Assembly (NCBI GenBank): GCA_950295325.1
Contig: OX485806.1
Location: 53,997,169-54,061,168 of the forward strand
Reading direction: 5' to 3'
Source of the DNA: Polytrichum commune
Taxonomy: Eukaryota > Streptophyta > Polytrichopsida > Polytrichales > Polytrichaceae
DNA: 64,000 nt
Of this stretch, positions 23,182 to 35,689 are shown piece by piece. How positions within the stretch are numbered: the first letter of the stretch is position 1; each line of letters begins with the position of its first letter. Under the pieces are notes generated by a model. That model was not told the DNA's origin. It saw only the letters and a list, made by a program, of their open reading frames with translations, and made no database searches. Made by a program: the position numbers and the translations under genes.

Positions 23182-25900
23182 CCCTTCGGTGAGGGTGGCG
23201 TGCACTTTCAAGTGTGCCCAAGCCGAACCCGGATAATAGGTGTATAAGGTGAGTGCTTAGATTTTGGAAGAAGATTGAATTTGCGTTGTAGCACCTCTGG
23301 AGGTTGGACCTTAGTTTTGACTATTGTACCTCTAGAACCCATTGATTATTTTCATATCTAGTTCTAACCTAGACCTACGATCTAGTCTAAGCGTAGATGC
23401 ACCAACCTTGGAACCAAAGCAATCCTAACTTATGAATTGAGATGACTTTGGTATACACCAATCGGGTGTGACTCATACCACCCCTAGCTCATGGGACGGA
23501 ATAGTGACGGTTTGATCGACCGCTCGATCCCTTCCTAATTTTTTATTTAGTTGTGTTTAGATTTCTTAAGCGGGAGGACTTGGCTTAAGTCCCACCCTTT
23601 ACACAACTTCCTTCTTACTTATTTAATTTTTTTTACACATCCTATCTTACTACATTCATGCATTAGGCATCATCCCTTACCTAATTGGTTCACCATTTAG
23701 CTCGTAACCTTCTAGGGCCTTGTGCAAGTACCTTAAAGGTTGAATGACAACTCAACCCTTTGGACTTCAACAGTCCGAAGGGTAGTGTCACCCTATCGAG
23801 TTAAGTTCCCAATTCGGGTTATCTTGCCAACAAGGGTTCACAATATTTTTGGTGATTTTCATTGTTAAGTGTGTTATATTCGATGAACCACAAAACGCAA
23901 CTTAATGGGACCACGGTCACATGCAACATGTAAGTTCATCTTGTTGCACAATCTTCATGAATTGGGGCCATAACTCCCAATCCATGGGGCCAATAACACA
24001 ACAGTGGATTTATGGGTTTATACTCTATTTTTCCACCAACAACATGTAGAATGGTTGTACCGGTGATTAATCTGACTTCACCACACATGAAATGTTTCTA
24101 ATAATTCAAGCTTTTACCACGAACATACCAAGGGCCCCAAGAACAACAAAGTTGGGTAATCCCTTTGGCGGTCAAGTGGTTAAATCACTTGACCGCGCTT
24201 TCTTCAATCCTAAATTGAAGGCTATGATTAGTTGGTTTACTTTAGTGCTCCTTGTTTGGTTTGGGCTTGATGTAGGCCGAGCCGTTTCCTTAATCCTCAA
24301 AACGTGTTCCGAACGCTTCCCTTGACCCTACAACGGACGTTCTCAGTATTTGTTCCATTTTGCGAGAGTTTACCTTATGTCTTTCTTTGTAGTTAAGTTG
24401 GTTGTGGAACTTAGGTTATTTAATGCTCAAAACATATACACATGTAATTTTGATACACATGTAATTTAATGCTCAAAACATCATGTAATTTTGATTTCAC
24501 CATAATTAATTTACTAGTACATATCATTAACTTTTCAGAGATCTAAAATCCTTTTTAATTATATAAGAATTGCAAAAGTTATGAGGCTTGGAAACACAAT
24601 GTCGATTCACCTAATTCTTCCACTCGCGCCTATTTAACCTCCAACTTCAAGAATCCATAACTAATTCATTATTATTCGGATTGGGGCTTGCCATATACCT
24701 TTGGAAAATTAACATAGAGATCTATTAGAAACAAATTATGAGTTCAAGAATGTAAACCAAGATGGATGCAACAACCTCATTCTAACGCAAACAATTAACT
24801 AGAAACCTAGACCATATTTAACTTGAGAAACATAAACCTCCCTAATTCAAAATTCCACTTAAATTCATAATGAAAAACAAATCTAGAAAGAACATGAATT
24901 TTCTTATAAATTTTTTTTATCAATTAGGTCCACACATCCACCTCAACACGGGGACATTGATTTCACACACCTAGGCAACATAAATGCCCAAATTATGTAT
25001 TTAATCTTCTTAAATTTATATGTAATTCATTATTTGATCAAATCATAATAAAAAACCATTGATATTCAGATAAAACCCTATTTGGATAAAATATAATATT
25101 AGATATTGAAGTTTTTCTCATGCCAATTGGTCTGATCCAGCAGCCACTGCTTGGATTAACACCTTATTTTGTATTCCAACTTTGGATATTCATACCTCCT
25201 TGCTTGTTCAACCAAATTACAAATGAAAAATGAATATGAATAGCTACAAAAGAACTCTACGGAAGAAAATAAAAATTGTTTTATTCAAGCTAATAACCTG
25301 AGCATTTATGTTATTAGCCGCCAAGGTCTATAATACCTCAACTCTTAAAATATGAACTTTAACCTACCTCTACAAGGAAGGGAGATAAATATTTTGTATG
25401 TTTAGAAATATACACACCAACTAGGAGAAGGTAGAGATAATGTTTTCTCAAGCCTTACTACAAGGAAAATAGAAGTTAAAATAGAGTTTTTTTGTCTAAC
25501 TACACGGAGGTAGGGCTTCGTCCAAGTGTCAGAAGGAAGAGAAAATTTGCAATGTGGGAGGTAGGGGGTTTTAATCCTCTCACAAAGGGGATGGACCCTT
25601 CCGCCACCGATTCCAATTTTTGAATTTTCTAAAATTTGGGTTTGGGAGTTTTCCTAGTTGGAGTTGCCACCGTCTCACCGGGAGGGGGGGGGGGGGGGGG
25701 GGGCTTTGACGGGAGTCGCTCAAAATTTTGCTAATTTTTTGCCACCTAGTTGGCAAGGGACAAATAGCCTTTTTGCTCTGTTTTTTTGTGCTTAAAAAAT
25801 CTTTACGTTAATTTTGCCTTCTTATGCCGAACACCTCCACTTATCTTGCGTGGCCCACACTAACTTATATATTAATGCTTGCTTAGTTAGCCTTGTAAAG
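23129..25900 (+). repeat. Dispersed 2.8-kb repeat, copy A
   Basis: This is homologous in the same orientation to 60704-63295. Shared blocks include the opening hairpin, CCAAGCCGAACCCGGAT near 23219, the (C/T)GGCGGTCAAGTGGT(T/C)AA block near 24168, GGCTTGATGTAGGCCGAGCCG near 24265, CCTCTCACAAA near 25577 and the AACACCTCCA / CTTGCTTAG ending near 25830-25890. It has no ORF of note. It is LTR-like in opening with TG and in size, but the right boundary and target duplication are not defined. Confidence 0.75.
25682..25703. repeat. Poly-G tract of about 20 bases
   Basis: An uninterrupted G run inside dispersed repeat copy A, where copy B has ordinary sequence. It could be real slippage or an assembly artefact. 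Confidence 0.8.
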
Positions 25901-28900
25901 CTTAACTACCTCCAATTGTTCCTAGGGTTGACCGTATCGTAGTGACTTAAAGCGTCATCCAAAATATGATGACTAAATTACCTAATCTTCTTGTTATTTG
26001 TTGTTGTTGTTGTTGTTGATTTTTAGTTGACCGTCCTTGTCAAATCGGTAGATGCCTTTGTTTTTCTTACAAAATCTCCAATACATTGTATTAACCATGA
26101 TGGATTTTTAAGTTTTTTTTTTTTTTTTTTTAAATTAAAATTTTAATTTATTTTGTAAGCATTTTTTCTTGATGATATCTCTTCAAGGAGTCTCGTTTGA
26201 TCAAAATTTGCTTCTAATTTATCAATTTGTTTGTTTGTAACTTTCTTCTTGTGTTCAACTTCATGTGCCACGGTTGTCTCTTTAAAGCTCAAGTATTATT
26301 TCTAAGTATTAATGTTGATCTTATTCACTTCTTCCCGTGTGTCGTATTGTTGTAACATCTTCATGTGCCGCAGTTGTATCCTCTTCTTCTCAAGTAACTA
26401 GTTAACATTTTCTTATAGGAATTAGGTAACTTAAATAACCAAGTAACAAGTTTAATTTGTCCTCCAAATCGCTAAGTAACCAAGTAACCAAGTAATATTT
26501 TCCTCCAATTTGCTAAGTAGCCAAGTAACCAAGTAACAAATTATATTTTTCTTTCAAGTATCCAAATATCTAAGTATCAAATTAATTTCTCCTCCGAGTA
26601 GTCAACAAGTTATTTTCTCCCCAAGTATCCAAGTGTCTGAGTATATGCCTACTCTTCTTCTTTGAATTAACTTTTTCTGTAGCTAAGTAGTCAAATTTCT
26701 CTTTTAAGATAGTCAAATAGCCTTGTATTTCTTGTATAGGTAGCCTTCGTTGTCAAAACTTCTTTCCATTGAAGAATGTACAGACAACAATCTAATGGTA
26801 ATCAAATTGTTGCTAAACACTCTTTTATCATGTAAAGGAGAATTCCTCTCTATCTGGGTACCAATGCCTTTACCAATTTCCCATTTCCTTTCCAACTCTT
26901 GACGAGGCATCTTTAAATCATTCTTTCAACTTAATTATTTTCTTTCAATTTCCAATTCATCTATAAGGTAGTTGCCTTAACAATTAGTATTTTAGAATCG
27001 TAATCATATGTGTGATGGTTTATTTTTAGTACAATTATATTATAGCTCAATCACAGTTACAATTAAAAAAATACGCCTATTTTTAGACATACTTATTGTA
27101 TTACAGTATTGTCTATAATTAGTCACATACTATTTAGCGCAAATTTGATATAATTACTCATGGTCTAATTTTAATATAGTCATAATATAGCCAATCAATT
27201 TTTATAGTAATATAATATGTAAGCAAATCAATGTTTGATTAAAAAACCATAGAAATACATTCCTTGTTTATAGCTCTCATCATTATCTTCAATTCTTCAA
27301 TCAATTAATTTTTTAGTGTTAGATACTGTAAATTATTGGTCGATGTATTCAATCGATAGTTAACAACATTAGATAAATAAGAACCGTTTATAATTGAATT
27401 GTGGTTAAGCAAAACAACTTAGTATATATATATATATATATATATATACACTCAATCGTTGTTTGTCCTTGTCTGTTTCCATTCACTTTCCCTATTCAAA
27501 CTCATTATCTCATCTTCTACTATTTTTTATAATCACTTATAATTACATGAGCTTCATAAGTCTCTCAAGCATCTATTCTCATCTCATATGAGTGCATGTA
27601 ATCAATTATTATACAATTTTCTTTCATTACTTACATTTTTCTTCACCACATGTGAGTTCTATTAAAACATCTTTGATAAGTGTCTCACCTCATATGAGTT
27701 GCTATAGAATATCTCAAGTTTTGTTCACAACTTCTGAGCTAACAATTATACTTTGTTTTTATCTTGAATAACTAAGGAGAAGGTGTGAGCTTGAAGTTCT
27801 TGTCTTCCAAAATGGTAAAGATACAAAGGACCTAGCTCTCGTGTAGCCTATTGTCATGAATAAGGTGATGTCTAACATGTGTCATCATCTTAGATTCCTA
27901 CATTTTTTAAAGAATAAGAGTGATTTTCTAATTTAATCTATTACAACATTTATGAGGTAAAGTAAACACCTCCTAGGTTTCCAAGCCAAAAGATTATTTT
28001 GCGTTTATCCTTAGTTCACAAATAACATATTCTAGATTCGAAAGCCTTACGGGTGAAAATCTTCTAATTAGCATTCCTAAACGTATAATTAGTCCAACAT
28101 AAGCGTAGTTGCTATGGAATATGCAACTTATACCCTTATAATATACTAATCGTAGTAAAAGTCAATACAAAGTGGCCTAAAAGATAATATGATATTTAAA
28201 TATTTCTAATTATTTAAGTGAAGAAATAAGGAGACAAATTTTTTGTGAGCAACCATATGGAAATGCTTATAACTTCTAGTTTAATTTTTAAATTGAAATA
28301 AAGCGAATTGAACCAAAAAAATATTTGTAAAACCTAATTATAAATATAAAAATTAGACAAAATGAATACTGTAGCAAGCTGGGGTGAACCTAGAAAGTCA
28401 GTAGTTCCAAAAAAATTGTTGTGTCATGAAAATGCTTATAACTTCTAAAAAAGTTGTCGATTTCTATAAAATTAATTTTGTTAGAAAAATAAAATTTAAA
28501 AATATCTATGCATATAAAATATGTTAGATTTGGACTATACATATAGATAAGATGAGCTTTTGAACTCTGCTGTCCCTTTTAATTCAAAATCACTAACTAA
28601 TGTTACATCTATAGAAACTACTTATGTTTTATCAACAAATAAAGAGGGATGAGCATGTAATTTAGACACAAAAAACAAATACTAAATAAATTATAAGAAA
28701 ACATATTTACTAAATGATGAAAACACCTAGCTTCGTTCTAAGAAGTATTCACATTCAAAATTATTAAGTGACTAACTATGAGTCCTTCGATCAAGAGTAA
28801 GGTTGGTCGAAAACAATAATGGTTGGAATTGGAGAAAAATATATTATGTTTCAAAGAGTCTAGACATCAAAGGGTCCGAGATCAATAAAAAGTGGAAGAG

Positions 28901-29439
28901 CAAGAAAATGATGTTTCAATGGAACTTCGATACTATTTAAATAAGGTTGTTTCACACGAGGGGGTTGAGTTTTCTTGTTGATTTTTGTTTTACCATGTAC
29001 CCTTGTGTATTGGATCTTCTTAGCCACCGTCGATCATTTTCGTTTAAATTTTATCAATATTTTAGCTAATAATATCAAAAGATATTTGCAAAAATAAATA
29101 TCACATCGTCGAGGCGCATCGGCTAAGTCAAAGGTCATCTTTGATAATCAAGATCATGTATTCCACTCGTTTGATTGTTTTAGCATTTAGTCGTTTGTAG
29201 ATCCTTGAAATATATTAAACCTTAGTCTTATCAACTATTCATTTATTAACTTTAGTTTGTTCAATCCTAAAATAATCATCTAATAATTCATTGCTGCTTG
29301 TTTCTTTAGAAATTTACAAACTAAGTTAATTTTTAAATCTAAATATTTTCAACCGACCTAATATTTTACAATCTAACACTTATTTGTCATTACTACTAGA
29401 TTAATTTGATAAAAGATTCAAAATAATTCTTCACAACAT
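25901..29439. other. AT-rich intergenic DNA with simple repeats
   Basis: No gene is supportable. There is a TTG run near 25999-26018, a poly-T/A-rich palindromic block at 26115-26150, degenerate repeats built on AAGTAACCAAGTAAC near 26440-26640, and a (TA)n microsatellite at 27422-27447. Confidence 0.6.
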
Positions 29440-32400
29440 TTTCATTTTCTTTAATTCCAAATTCATCGTCATCTTCGTAAGATGGTTCATCCTTATTTGT
29501 GTTTAAAGCTACAACTATTTGATCATTGCTTAAAATCACAACCTCATCTAATATTGGATCAGTTCATGTTGCATCATTGTCTAATGATGCTAGTACCAAT
29601 TCACAATATTCTTTAATATTGCCTAAAGATAGGCATGTTATGTTCGGCATAGAATCTTTTTCATAAAAAACTCTTGTTCTCCTTGGCTCTTTTTGTAGAA
29701 CCACCTTCCAATCATCCGCAAAGAAAACTTGTTCAACATGAAGTGGAATTGCAAAAGATTCGACTGATAATAACACAATTCCATCAAAATTCACTAGGCT
29801 AAACCCATAATCATCTTGTTTCGTAGTAGCATTATGCCCAACCATGTTTGCCATCACCTAATTACAATATAACACAACCAACTCATATCGACCATAATTC
29901 ATAGCCAATATTTCCTCCACCTATCCTACATTCTCTTAGTTTGTCGCATTTAAGTTCCTCGCATGTACATTTGAGCAACAATGTTGGGAGAATGTGGCGG
30001 CCACACCAGAGGCGACCGTTGTCAAAGTCCCTTCTACACTATGCACACTCGGATATGATATTTGAAAGTATACATGGAGCAGTACGATGTTATTTGGCTA
30101 CAGGGTGGAAGAGACAAGACCAACACATCATCGTAAATCTCATGTCCCACTTGTTTGGCACGTAAAACCTCTTATTTGAATCATTTGGAAAAATGTTCAT
30201 TTTGGAGATTTCTGGGATAAACAATCTTTCCATTTCGTTTTTTTCTTTGATAGTCTTCACGATCCAAATTGCGTTGTATCATAATTGTTGTGTGACACTT
30301 GTAAAATAAAACAATTTTGTGATGCATTTGATGTTTTAAAACTACATGCATACTAAATATACATAACTAGCATGTATTAATGATATAAATTAATTTTTAT
30401 CACTAACCAAATGCATTTCTAATTAACATAGCAAAAAATATGACTTCATTCTTTTGGTACCAACTCTCTATTTTAAAATATTAATTCAATCTACGTTTGG
30501 GATGAAGTAATTTACTTTCTCCATAATTCTAGGGAGCCACATTATTCACCACAAATTCATATATCCAATCGCTTAGCTTAGGTGTTAGTATCCTTGGTCG
30601 CCCAACACCTTCATGTATTTCATCGTTTAGTATAGGATCTTCCTTATCATCCCATACCCTGCGGTTTGTAATGATATGTTTGCATGTACTTTGTGCAAAA
30701 GCCAAACGCTTCATCTATGGCATATCCTTCAGCCATATTGGCTTCAGGTCTTACGCGATTTCGAACATAGCCCTTCAAAGTGCCTTTCTATAAGATACAT
30801 CTAGCGGGCATGTATTGGCCTGCAAATACCTAATTTTTCAACCAAATGAACCAACAAGTGCGTCATCATATCAAAAAATGCCGGCGGAATTTTTTTTTTC
30901 AAGCATGCACAAGGTGATGGTTGTATCCTCTCGTAATGCAATCATTTCTAATGGATTGATGATTTTTGCACATAAGCATTTGAATATCTGACTTAGTCTT
31001 ATTTTACATATACAGACCTCCTTTGACATGATTGTGCGTACACAAAGGGGCAAAACTTGTTGCATAAGGACATGGAAATTATGGGATTTCAATCTTTTGA
31101 GGATCCCATCCACGTTAACTTTTTTTCGCAATTGGCCAACATAATGAATTGGAGTTTTCAATTGCCGCACAACATCCACAAATACCTCCTTCTCTTTCTT
31201 TGTGAGCACATATGAAGCTTGCGGCAAAGTCAAGTTTCCTGGTTTTTTTTCCGGTATGGGCCACAAATGCGGCCGTATGTTGGTTTCCTTGAGGTCCATA
31301 CGAACCTTTAGTATATTTTTCTTCCCAAATATGGTTTTCATGAGACTATCTGTTATGTTTTTCTCGCAATGCATTACATCCAATGTATTGCGTATAAGAA
31401 GGCCATGTTCCACTAAAAAAATAAGGTTAATTATAGTTGCCTATCAAATACAAGATAACAAAATTTCAGGAAGTGTTACAATACATATAACCCTTTATAA
31501 CTATACAATTACATATATAAGTACTGAAGTATAACATGACTACAACTAGATATGTTTGATTACTTCCTATAATCATATTAAATAGTCATGTATCACTTCC
31601 AATAGTCCCGGTCTACATTTACAATGACAGTAACACAATAAAATTGTATACTTTGTAAACTTTTGATGTTCAAGTAGGACCTATAAGATATGGCCAATAA
31701 TTGTAGAATAAGTTTGCAGGGTGCACCTTCCAATATGGTAATGCAAAAAGTGTGTCCTTCCTCTTCAATCCATGCTCATGGATTACATCCAGTTTGTCTC
31801 TTTCTTTATTTCCGGTCGTCTCTACCAACCAATCTTCTCTTTGTTTTGCAAACCGCAAAATATCACGTGGAAGCAAGACATGTGGGGGAGCTTGGCGTTC
31901 ATTTTCTCTGTCAAAGCTAGTTTTCAATCGTCTGTATGGATGGCGCATTGTCAAATAACGACGATGACTGAGATAACGTTTTTTCCCAAAGACTTAGACC
32001 TCCTCGTTGACACATGTGGCCCACATGGGGGACAACCTCTGAACTCCTTTGTGACTTACCCGACAAGCAATCCATAGGCTGGAAAGTCATGAATGCTCCA
32101 CATAAGAATCGCTTGAAGCTTGAAATTTGTGTTCATATTATCATTATCCTCTACACATTCATGGGCCTTCTCCATTAATGAATCATCAATTTCATTTACC
32201 CTTTTCCACAACCTTTGTAGTTCCTCAATGAGTGGTGCTAAGTACACATGTATATATATATATATTTAACACTCTCTTTTCCGGGAATGATTAGGGTTAG
32301 CATCACAAAAAATTGCTTCGTAATCAACCATGGTGGCAAAATTGTAGTTTAGTAATACAATTGGCCATGTAGAATGACTTAAAAATTGGTTAGAAAAGGG

Positions 32401-33206
32401 ATTGACACCATCCAAAGCTAGTGCAAACGTAGATTCCTTAGCTCCTTTGCAAACTCTGGCCACCTAGCATCCACGTGTTTCCATGCCTTGGAATCCACAA
32501 TTGATCTTACTTTGGTGTCCTTGTTTTTTCCTTCAACATGCCACGTCATAAGCTCAGCCAACCGTTTACATCGGTACATTCAGAGTAAGCGAGGTATAAG
32601 AGGAAAATGTCACAACACTTTCACAAGAATGGTATTAGAATTGGGAACATACCAAGATTCTTTGCATTCAAGATATTCTTTTGCATCCTTGAGTTCAATC
32701 CTGAACAAAAAATGGCCATTCTTGCACGTGTGAATAGTATTGTAGCTCAAACCCAATTTCTTTGCCATTTTTTTGGCCTCATAATGTGAAGGAGGGCAAG
32801 TATTTTCTTTTGGAAGTAGATCATGTTTTAATAGTTTCAACAACTCATCAACACATGCGTTTGGAACTCCAAAAATGGTACATATATTAAAGAGCATGAT
32901 AACTGCTTGCAACTAGTTGGTAGATTTGTCCTTGAATAGTGGAGTTCTAGCTTCTTTCAATAATTCCTCCATGTTCTCAGCATTGTCATTATTATCTTCA
33001 TCATCTACATATGGTTCTAAATTGGCCAATTCGTCCAAGTCTTCATGAATTTCATGAAGTTTTTCTTTCATTTCTTCTTTGTTTGGAGTGATATTTGTAC
33101 ATCCGGGCAAACCATCATACCTCCTTAAACATTCATTGACCATCTGAATTACCTCCACTTCTTCATTATTATCCTGCACCATTTTTGCATTTTTTTCTAG
33201 TGCCAT
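29440..33206 (-). pseudogene. tnp2-type CACTA transposase, frameshifted
   Basis: Pieces in N-to-C order on the minus strand: 33206-32913 (acidic, LLKEARTPLF), 32912-32610 (VDELLKLLKHDLLP, YEAKKMAKKLGLSY), 32463-32266 (ALDGVNPFSNQ, WPIVLLNYN), 32247-32056 (MYLAPLIEELQ, ILMWSIHDFPAYGLL), 31954-31670, 31413-30871 (LDVMHCEKN, KSHNFHVLMQQVLP, ITLCMLEK), 30870-30529 (FFDMMTHLLVHLV, KGYVRNRVRPE, GRPRILTPKL, WIYEFVVNNVAP) and 29857-29440 (DDYGFSLVNFDG, VEQVFFADD, WKVVLQKEPR, acidic tail). All are standard tnp2 landmarks in order. Several frameshifts and stops, including a TGA after the DNDAT sequence near 29565, disable it. Confidence 0.88.
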
Positions 33207-34182
33207 GTCTCCTCTAAATTTGTTTCCATATCATTATTTCTTTATACCGTTGTATAGCTCCCTTTTTGTGTCACCATACATATGTATTTTTGTGCAATAT
33301 AAATGTCATTGTTCACCTCCTATATGTACACTAGGAATAAGAAAACAATACAATTGCTCTTAGTAAAAATATTTTTCCTACATCCAGTTTCCATAACATA
33401 CAAGATAAACCATATCCCTCTTATATGTACATTAAGGGTCAAAACTGAAACCCTAGAACCAGTAACCTAATGTATTTATGAAGGTTTAATATTCTATAAT
33501 GGCCAACCCAAAGGTTCAATACAATAGGCCAAATTTAGATTTTTTTTTATTGCATGACTACTGGAAGTTGTATATGTATTGTACGAAGTGATTTCACTCA
33601 ATATTGGAGATATGTATCGCACATATAATGATATTAAGCGAACCCTACATTTTAAATCTCATGCATGAGGAGCAAATGTTAAATGAAACTAGTAGATATT
33701 TATACAACTTTAGTTGTACAATGATATAATGACATGTAACATCATCTTATTACAAGTTATGACCCACTATGGCACCCTAGGTATGAATATGATTTTAAGG
33801 TGCCCTTTCTTTGCTACATGATAACTTGTGGTATTCTAAATACCTGAATGACAATATGACACCCCATGACAACACTTTGCTACTCCAAGTATTTGTATAT
33901 GTCCACTAATTATTAAAATTTGCTTAGATGTGACTATAATAAGATGATCCAAATATCCAAGTACAATACCTAGTTTTAAAATTAATAATAAGTTAAATAT
34001 GCAAAATAGCTTTAAAAAAAACATGAGTTCAATTCACAGAGTAATATGCATACAACTCTTCTCCGGCTTCTATATCCCTTGATGCAATTGTCATAACAAA
34101 ACCCCATTCATTCATCTTCTAAGGTTTCGGAGGCATGCCATATGCCTACATTACATTGCCAATTTCTTCTCGGCCTATGGAG

Positions 34183-34506
34183 CTATTTATAAAACCTGCA
34201 TACCTTTTGAAGTGGGGTACAGAATTGATTATTTTTTTGATATTCTAACTTGGTGTATTGGGGACCCACAAATGGCAAAAGAATATTGTTTGATTTTGCA
34301 GAATCCATAGCAAATAAACCCCATCCCATGAATGAAGATTTTGAAATTTTCACTTCCCAATTTCTTTGGTGAAAGTTAAAAATGGTGAACTTTGGTATGG
34401 GACCATTGCACCACTGCCCATCAAAGGCTTCAAACCTCCAATTCATCAATGTCAATTCTTCATTAGTGTAATTTCTGTTTTTGGGGACAAGTTTTGGGGT
34501 TCTCAC
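34183..34506 (-). pseudogene. ORF with SET-domain-like start, inside the CACTA region
   Basis: The 107-codon frame contains WEVKISKSSFMGWGLFAMDS, then NNILLPFVGPQYTKLEY. That is the shape of the first strands of a SET methyltransferase fold (GWGLFA ... I/L...G.. Y), as in proteins that methylate histone lysines. Only the N-terminal quarter of such a domain is present, and no NHxCxPN or catalytic Tyr region was found. It lies between the transposase N-terminal domain and the catalytic part, suggesting a captured gene fragment or an element-specific insert. The family call is tentative. Confidence 0.4.
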
Positions 34507-34659
34507 TCTTTAAAAAATAATTGAATGGCCACCTTAGTTGTTTCCTCAACAAAAGGCAGTTTTTGTGCCTACACAAATGCAATAAATATTACATCAAAAT
34601 TCAATCGACTCATTCATAAAATAATATAATACGATGAACGCAAATATATCACATACCAA

Positions 34660-34855
34660 TATGGATTTTGTAAATGCTGAATCTCGTTTATATCGACGTA
34701 GATGTTTTCATATGGTTGCTCTTGACAAAACCTTTCCCCCTGCACATATACTCCAAGGGCATCGATACTTTACCAATCTTCTTTTGTCTGCGTTTTTTTC
34801 CTCTGAGTTCCATAGTTCCAAGTCCAACATTGCTCGCCTTGATGTTTCATCCATA
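34660..34855 (-). pseudogene. CACTA transposase-associated N-terminal domain remnant
   Basis: The minus-strand reading gives an acidic/basic run, then KYRCPWSICAGGKVL and HLRRYKRD. This is the Cys-x(n)-Cys ... His-Leu pattern of the zinc-binding domain that precedes tnp2 in plant CACTA proteins. One stop interrupts it before the His. Confidence 0.6.
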
Positions 34856-35189
34856 TTGAATCCACACTAAAGTAAATGAAATTTGGTTACTCCAAATGTG
34901 AATTTAAATTATTTGATAAAAGATGTGGGCACAATTGCAAAATAAAATCTTCAACAACATCATTTGCCCCATATTTGTTGTAATTAGCTTTGAGAACTTA
35001 AAATGTGGGTTCCTTTAACTTAAAGTCCACAACTTTACTTAATGTAGTGAATGACACTACTTCACATAGTGAACAACAATTGGAGGCAGTGAACTATTTT
35101 TCCCGCTTAATACCCATGACACCAACAAAATGATTATTCAAATACTAAAAGGTATAAGAACTACAAGTGGGGGCCCTAGCGTTTTTTCT

Positions 35190-35650
35190 TCCTATATGTT
35201 TCACACATTAGAAACCCTACTTGCACACTTCATATCTTCTCAATCCCTACTTTGCACACTTCAACCTCTTCAAACCTTACTTGCACGCTTCATAACCTAA
35301 AAACCTTAGTTCCACACTTCACAACTTATGAAACCCTAATTTCCACTTCAAACCCTTCAATCTATTCAACTTTCTACACACAAAATGAAATTCTTATGGT
35401 TCCAACTTAGAATCGCTTGAAGGATAAAATACCAAAAGTGAGGCGACCTACTAGTGGGGCCCTTGGCCCATTTTCTACTTGCACGCTTCACAACTTCTCA
35501 AACCCTACTTTGCATGCTTCACTTTGTATAAACCCTAATTTGCAAGCATCACTTTCTAGAAAACCTATTTTGTAGGCTTCACTATCTAGAAACCCTACTT
35601 GGTACACTTCACAACTTAGAAACCTTGCTTGCACACTTCAACCTTTCAAT
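35190..35650. repeat. Degenerate ~30-40 bp tandem repeat
   Basis: Repeated units of the form AAACCCTACTTGCACACTTCA with variable spacers occur about ten times. It sits between the CACTA transposase and the exon-like relic, where CACTA elements often have subterminal repeats, so it may belong to that element. Confidence 0.65.
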
Positions 35651-35689
35651 ATTTGCAATTCTCTACACACAATGGAGATCTTATGGCGT

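Larger units (their letters stand above)
29440..34870 (-). mobile_element. CACTA (En/Spm-type) DNA transposon relic
   Basis: A tnp2-family transposase is readable along the minus strand from about 34850 to 29440, with frameshifts, stops and probable introns. No CACTA terminal repeats with 3-bp duplications could be fixed; a CACTAC motif at 35053 is a candidate 5' end. In CACTA elements tnp2 is the catalytic transposase. This copy is inactive. Confidence 0.85.
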
